Part shown: positions 58,449-64,000 of the stretch, in pieces
Layout: each line of letters starts with the position of its first letter
How positions within the stretch are numbered: the first letter of the stretch is position 1
NCBI RefSeq assembly: GCF_020526085.1
Contig: NZ_CP084874.1
Location: forward strand, 620,001-684,000
From: Klebsiella africana
Lineage (GTDB): Bacteria; Pseudomonadota; Gammaproteobacteria; Enterobacterales; Enterobacteriaceae
Direction: 5' to 3'
DNA length: 64,000 bases
Notes under the pieces: model-generated
What the model was told of the DNA's origin: nothing
The model's database searches: none
What the model saw: the letters and a program-made list of their open reading frames with translations, nothing else
Program-made: the position numbers and the translations under genes

Positions 58449-60290
58449 TTAATCGTCGAGGAAGCTACGCAGCACTTCAGAACGGCTCGGGTGACGCAGT
58501 TTACGCAGCGCCTTCGCTTCGATCTGACGGATACGTTCGCGAGTAACGTCGAACTGTTTACCCACTTCTTCCAGCGTGTGGTCGGTGTTCATGTCGATAC
58601 CGAAACGCATACGCAGCACTTTCGCTTCACGAGCGGTAAGGCCGGCCAGCACGTCGTGCGTTGCCGCACGCAGGCTCTCGGTGGTCGCGGAATCCAGCGG
58701 CAGCTCGAGGGTGGTATCCTCGATGAAATCCCCCAGATGCGAATCTTCATCATCGCCGATTGGCGTTTCCATGGAGATAGGCTCTTTGGCGATCTTCAGC
58801 ACTTTACGGATTTTGTCTTCCGGCATCAGCATACGCTCAGCCAGCTCTTCCGGGGTCGGTTCACGGCCCATCTCCTGCAGCATCTGACGGGAGATACGGT
58901 TGAGCTTGTTAATGGTCTCAATCATATGCACCGGAATACGGATGGTGCGCGCCTGATCCGCGATAGAGCGGGTGATGGCCTGACGGATCCACCAGGTGGC
59001 GTAGGTCGAGAACTTGTAGCCGCGACGGTATTCGAACTTATCGACCGCTTTCATCAGACCGATGTTGCCTTCCTGAATCAGGTCGAGGAACTGCAGACCG
59101 CGGTTGGTGTATTTCTTGGCGATCGAGATAACCAGACGCAGGTTCGCTTCCACCATCTCTTTCTTCGCACGACGGGCTTTCGCTTCGCCAATGGACATGC
59201 GACGGTTGATATCTTTAACCTGCTCGATGGTCAGGCCGGTCTCTTCTTCGATCTGCTGCAGCTTCTGCAGGCCGCGCTGCACATCTTCTTTCACTTCCAG
59301 CAGCTTCTCGGACCACGGCTTGTTCATTGCCACCGCGGCGTTGAACCAGGTTTCGCTGGTTTCGTTGCCGGTGAACAGCGTGATGAAGTTTTTCTTCGGC
59401 ATTTTGCACTGCTCAACGCACAGCTTCATGATGATACGTTCCTGAGTACGAACGCGATCCATCATGCTGCGCATGCTGTTGACCAGGTAATCGAACTGCT
59501 TCGGCACCAGGCGGAACTGCTTGAAGACTTCAGACAGCTTCAGGATCTCTTCCTGGGCGGCGGCATGGCTACGACCTTTGGCTTTGATGGTGTCGCGCGT
59601 CAGCTCGTACTGGGTACGCAGCTCGGCGAATTTCTCACGGGCCAGCTCTGGGTCGATGCTGTTGTCGTCATCGCTGTTGTCGTCGGCGTCTTCATCTTCG
59701 TCGTCGTCTTCGTCGTCATCCATCTCTTCCTGAGACAGCTCGGAGCCAACGTGGGTGGCAGTTGGCGCCATATCTTCTTCGGCGTTCGGATCGACGAAAC
59801 CGGTGATCAGATCGGACAGACGGGCTTCTTCCGCTTCAACACGGTCGTACTGCTCAAGCAGGTAGGTGATCGCTTCCGGATATTCGGCAACGGAGCACTG
59901 CACCTGATTGATGCCGTCTTCGATGCGTTTGGCGATGTCAATTTCGCCTTCACGGGTCAGCAGCTCTACGGTACCCATTTCACGCATGTACATGCGCACC
60001 GGGTCGGTCGTGCGCCCGATTTCGGATTCCACGCTGGAGAGCACCTGCGCGGCGGCTTCGGCAGCATCTTCATCCGCGGTGTTTTCGGCAAGCATCAGAT
60101 CATCGGCATCCGGTGCTTCTTCCATCACCTGAATGCCCATGTCGTTGATCATTTGGATGATGTCTTCGATCTGATCGGAATCGACGATATCTTCCGGCAG
60201 ATGGTCATTGACCTCGGCATAGGTCAGATAGCCTTGCTCCTTACCACGTTGGACAAGAAGCTTCAGCTGTGACTGCGGGTTTTGCTCCAT
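58449..60290 (-). CDS. rpoD: RNA polymerase sigma-70 factor RpoD
   Basis: RpoD is the housekeeping sigma factor. From the ATG at 60290 it is 613 aa, identical in length to E. coli. It has region 1.1 (1-80), the acidic non-conserved stretch ([19 protein letters not shown], about 190), region 2 with the -10-recognition helix [18 protein letters not shown] (about 430) and region 4.2 ([20 protein letters not shown], about 575). A longer frame upstream of this ATG is not used in homologues. It is the last gene of the rpsU-dnaG-rpoD operon. Confidence 0.98.
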   Translation of the reverse strand: MEQNPQSQLKLLVQRGKEQGYLTYAEVNDHLPEDIVDSDQIEDIIQMINDMGIQVMEEAPDADDLMLAENTADEDAAEAAAQVLSSVESEIGRTTDPVRMYMREMGTVELLTREGEIDIAKRIEDGINQVQCSVAEYPEAITYLLEQYDRVEAEEARLSDLITGFVDPNAEEDMAPTATHVGSELSQEEMDDDEDDDEDEDADDNSDDDNSIDPELAREKFAELRTQYELTRDTIKAKGRSHAAAQEEILKLSEVFKQFRLVPKQFDYLVNSMRSMMDRVRTQERIIMKLCVEQCKMPKKNFITLFTGNETSETWFNAAVAMNKPWSEKLLEVKEDVQRGLQKLQQIEEETGLTIEQVKDINRRMSIGEAKARRAKKEMVEANLRLVISIAKKYTNRGLQFLDLIQEGNIGLMKAVDKFEYRRGYKFSTYATWWIRQAITRSIADQARTIRIPVHMIETINKLNRISRQMLQEMGREPTPEELAERMLMPEDKIRKVLKIAKEPISMETPIGDDEDSHLGDFIEDTTLELPLDSATTESLRAATHDVLAGLTAREAKVLRMRFGIDMNTDHTLEEVGKQFDVTRERIRQIEAKALRKLRHPSRSEVLRSFLDD

Positions 60291-60446
60291 AAGACGGTAT
60301 CCACACTTAATTCGTTTGATTGGTGTCGGCAGACGGGCTGTCGACATTTAAAGCGAGGGCGTACTTATATTATTGCCGCTGCGCCTCTGCGCGGCTGTCG
60401 GGGGCTTCCCGATCGATACTCGGCACTTAAGCCGTTAAATACTTTT

Positions 60447-60494
60447 CCTTCACGTTGTTCTGCATTTTCTTACTGCTTTGATACAACGTGAAGG
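60447..60494. other. Twelve-base inverted repeat in the dnaG-rpoD gap
   Basis: CCTTCACGTTGT (60447-60458) and ACAACGTGAAGG (60483-60494) are exact complements 24 bases apart. They lie in the 218-base gap after dnaG, the region that in E. coli carries an mRNA processing site and an rpoD heat-shock promoter. A long RNA hairpin here could mark processing. Confidence 0.5.
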
Positions 60495-60508
60495 ATACTG
60501 TCTGTCAT

Positions 60509-62254
60509 TTATTTCTTCGCCAGCTCCTGGCTGATGGTCCAGAGCTCCCGGCGTTCTTCACTGCTTAAACCGTGTGTGCGATCGCGAGCTATCAACTCTT
60601 CCTGTCGCAGTTCCAGCAGTGAATCAAACATATGGTTGAGCGAGTCGGTGAAGGTTTGTTCAGCGATGTCTTTATCTGCTATATCGTCCCACATCGACAG
60701 TTTTTCAAGGGTTGCGGCCTCTTTTGTGCCGCGATATTGCTCTAAAAGTTGCCCGGTTGTCAGACCAGGCTGCGCCAGACAGCTCTTCACCAGTTCGCTG
60801 AACAGGCTCAGTCCCGGCATTTTGCGCGAGTCCAGTCCCTCCAGCGGCGGGACTAACGGCGCCAGATCCGGGTTTTGCACCAGCAGTCCTATTAGTATAC
60901 GCATGGTCGTGCGTTTTAGCTGCGGTGCGGGACGCGGCGCGCCATTTTCCGCCTGTTTTGGCATTAATCGTTCAAGCTGCGCGTCATCTAAAATGCCCAG
61001 CTTATTGCCCAACTCCTGACGCAAATAGATGCGCAGCGTTTCGCCCGGGACCTGGGTTATCAGCGGCAGCGCCAGCGTGCTCAGCTGTGCGCGCCCGTCC
61101 GGGGTACTCAGATCGACCTGCGGCAGCAGGCTGTTAAACAAGAACGTGGAGAGCGGCTGAGCCTGCTCCATCCGCGCCTCAAACGCCGCTTTGCCCTCTT
61201 TACGCACCAGCGTATCCGGGTCTTCGCCGTCAGGCAGAAACATAAAGCGTAGCTGGCGACCATCGGTCATGTACGGCAGCGCCGTCTCCAGCGCGCGCCA
61301 GGCGGCATCGCGGCCGGCCCGGTCGCCGTCGTAGCAGCAGATGACGTTATTCGTCACCCGAAACAGCAGCTGGATATGATCGGCCGTGGTCGAGGTGCCC
61401 AGCGAGGCTACGGCATAGTTAATGTCGTATTGTGCCAGCGCCACGACGTCCATATACCCTTCGACAACCAGCAAACGCGGTGGTTCGGGGTTATCCTGCT
61501 GCGCTTCATACAGGCCATATAGCTGGCGGCCTTTATGGAATATGTCGGTTTCCGGGGAGTTGAGATACTTCGGCAGGGCATCGCCCAGCACCCGTCCGCC
61601 AAACCCAATCACCCGGCCTCGCTTATCGCGGATGGGGAACATCACCCGTTCGCGGAAGCGGTCGTAACTGCGTCCCTGATCGTTGGTGACCAGCATGCCG
61701 GCATCAATAAGCGACTGGCGGTTTTCCTGATTGCCGCCAAAACGTTTTAAAACGTTATCCCAACCCGGGGGAGCATAGCCGATGGCAAAGCGCGTAATCA
61801 CCTCGCTGCTTAACCCCCGTTTCGCCAGGTACTGGCGCGCAGGGTCGGCGGCGGGTTGCATCAGAGACTGTTGGTAAAACGCATTCAGACCATCCAGTAA
61901 CTGGTAGAGGTTCTGCCGTTGATGGCGCTCTATCTGGCTGGGTCCGTTGCCTGCTTCATAAGGCACTTCGAGGTTGTGCATGGCGGCCAGCTCTTCGACC
62001 GTTTCCACGAACTCGAGCTTGTCGTAGTTCATCAGGAAGTCGATAGCATTGCCGTGCGCCCCGCAGCCGAAGCAGTGGTAAAACTGTTTTTCACCGTTGA
62101 CGGTGAAAGAGGGGGTTTTTTCGTTATGGAACGGACAGCACGCGTGAAAATTTTTGCCCTGCTTTTTCAGCTTTACCCGCGCATCGATCAGATCGACGAT
62201 GTCGGTTCTGGCAAGCAGATCGCTAATAAATACACGTGGAATTCGTCCAGCCAT
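60509..62254 (-). CDS. dnaG: DNA primase DnaG
   Basis: DnaG lays RNA primers at the replication fork. The 581-aa protein matches E. coli. It has the N-terminal zinc-binding domain (C..H..C..C in CCPFHNEKTPS and FHCFGCGAHGN-type segments, residues 40-65), a TOPRIM core with VVEGYMDVVALAQ (about 265) and YDGDRAGRDAAW (about 309), and a C-terminal helicase-binding domain (about 435-581). It lies in the macromolecular synthesis operon between rpsU and rpoD. Confidence 0.98.
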   Translation of the reverse strand: MAGRIPRVFISDLLARTDIVDLIDARVKLKKQGKNFHACCPFHNEKTPSFTVNGEKQFYHCFGCGAHGNAIDFLMNYDKLEFVETVEELAAMHNLEVPYEAGNGPSQIERHQRQNLYQLLDGLNAFYQQSLMQPAADPARQYLAKRGLSSEVITRFAIGYAPPGWDNVLKRFGGNQENRQSLIDAGMLVTNDQGRSYDRFRERVMFPIRDKRGRVIGFGGRVLGDALPKYLNSPETDIFHKGRQLYGLYEAQQDNPEPPRLLVVEGYMDVVALAQYDINYAVASLGTSTTADHIQLLFRVTNNVICCYDGDRAGRDAAWRALETALPYMTDGRQLRFMFLPDGEDPDTLVRKEGKAAFEARMEQAQPLSTFLFNSLLPQVDLSTPDGRAQLSTLALPLITQVPGETLRIYLRQELGNKLGILDDAQLERLMPKQAENGAPRPAPQLKRTTMRILIGLLVQNPDLAPLVPPLEGLDSRKMPGLSLFSELVKSCLAQPGLTTGQLLEQYRGTKEAATLEKLSMWDDIADKDIAEQTFTDSLNHMFDSLLELRQEELIARDRTHGLSSEERRELWTISQELAKK

Positions 62255-62291
62255 AAGCCCCGTTATTTCTGATGACTATAAACGAAAATAA

Positions 62292-62361
62292 GCCGCGCAT
62301 TCCTTTCGGAAGCACGGCCTTACAACTACAACTCGGTCTGAATTGAGAGCGTCGCTCTCAA
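62292..62361 (-). terminator. rpsU-dnaG intergenic hairpins (attenuating terminator)
   Basis: On the minus strand after rpsU comes a perfect eight-base-pair hairpin (TTGAGAGC / GCTCTCAA, 62343-62361). A larger imperfect stem follows (GCCGTGCTTCC / GGAATGCGCGGC, 62292-62318) with a TTATTTTCGTT tail. The second is the well-known partial terminator that lowers dnaG expression relative to rpsU in E. coli. Confidence 0.8.
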
Positions 62362-62365
62362 CAGA

Positions 62366-63832
<1,467 letters not shown>

Positions 63833-63844
63833 CGCATCCTGAAA

Positions 63845-63867
63845 CAGGCCGACGTCACGTCGGCCTG
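63845..63867. terminator. Palindromic terminator between tsaD and the next gene
   Basis: CAGGCCGACGT and ACGTCGGCCTG are exact complements around a single C. The palindrome lies between the convergent tsaD and the zinc-ribbon gene and can act on both; no long T-run is present. Confidence 0.6.
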
Positions 63868-63876
63868 CCTTCCTGA

Positions 63877-64000
63877 CTACTCCATACTTTTACACAGCGA
63901 GCAGATGGCTCCCTGATGCTTGTGCGAGTGCATCACATCCGGGCGCTCGTACTCTTCCTCACAGCTAACGCATTGATACACGGTGGTAGAGGCGTTCCCC
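63877..64000 (-). CDS. Zinc-ribbon-like protein, C-terminal 40 residues only
   Basis: The window edge cuts this gene. The visible tail (TVYQCVSCEEEYERPDV, MHSHKHQGAICSLC, end SME) has two CxxC pairs and several His, a pattern expected for a small zinc-binding ribbon domain. The product was not identified. It is convergent with tsaD. Confidence 0.6.
   Translation of the reverse strand, partial: GNASTTVYQCVSCEEEYERPDVMHSHKHQGAICSLCKSME

Noticed and set aside
58428..60272. A 614-codon open frame antisense to rpoD
   Set aside because: It lies wholly opposite rpoD and reads as biased composition (Phe/His/Asp-rich) with no motif; such shadows are common opposite GC-rich genes.

Overview
The window reads as a chromosome segment of a Klebsiella species, most likely of the K. 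pneumoniae complex. The reasons are the complete dha (glycerol fermentation) regulon, the complete lsr (autoinducer-2) locus, high GC with enteric codon use, and a backbone collinear with the E. coli exuT-to-tsaD region. The species cannot be fixed from this sequence alone.

Backbone genes, left to right: exuT (5' end only), uxaC-uxaA, ygjV, sstT, alx with its yybP-ykoY riboswitch, ygjR, ygjP, rlmG, fadH, patA, yqjI/yqjH, tRNA-Ile2, mug, rpoD, dnaG, rpsU, tsaD and the 3' end of a small zinc-ribbon gene. Between these lie four inserts. (1) 8.5-12.6 kb: a beta-xylosidase, an AraC-type regulator and a GPH-type symporter, a small xyloside-use cluster. (2) 16.1-25.1 kb: lsrK-lsrR divergent from lsrACDBFG, with a seven-copy palindromic repeat array at the lsrK end that supplies the lsrK stop codon, and a related palindrome at the lsrG end. 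(3) 28.4-45.3 kb: the dha regulon, with an ATP-dependent dihydroxyacetone kinase, the PTS-dependent DhaKLM kinase, glycerol dehydrogenase, DhaR, a cobalamin adenosyltransferase, reactivase small subunit, 1,3-propanediol dehydrogenase, OrfY, B12-dependent glycerol dehydratase (dhaBCE), reactivase large subunit and a glycerol facilitator. (4) 45.4-52.2 kb: an acid-stress cluster with two HdeB-like chaperones, HdeD, YfdX and an EvgAS-like two-component system, followed by a small lipoprotein.

At the 3' end of the tRNA-Ile2 gene sits a 5.06-kb cryptic element (52631-57686) bounded by a 98/99-bp direct repeat. It keeps a P2/186-type integrase and CI repressor, and has lost almost all lytic genes. 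A deletion has joined an early gene start to the 3' half of a capsid gene. Its remaining genes form one very tight operon: CI, a nucleoside-deoxyribosyltransferase-like protein, integrase, and an AbiC-like membrane protein. The two cargo genes are AT-rich and make the best candidate here for a little-described, possibly anti-phage, system.

The metabolic parts fit together. uxaCA degrades hexuronates, and the xyloside cluster opens plant glycans. The dha regulon dismutes glycerol: oxidation goes through DhaD and the DHA kinases, reduction through dehydratase and DhaT. lsr imports and degrades AI-2. Repeated inverted-repeat geometries suggest operators: two 35-bp TTGAAC/GTTCAA sites in the lsrR-lsrA gap, and three pairs of GTTTC-N5-GAAAC sites about 31 bp apart at the two divergent dha promoters.
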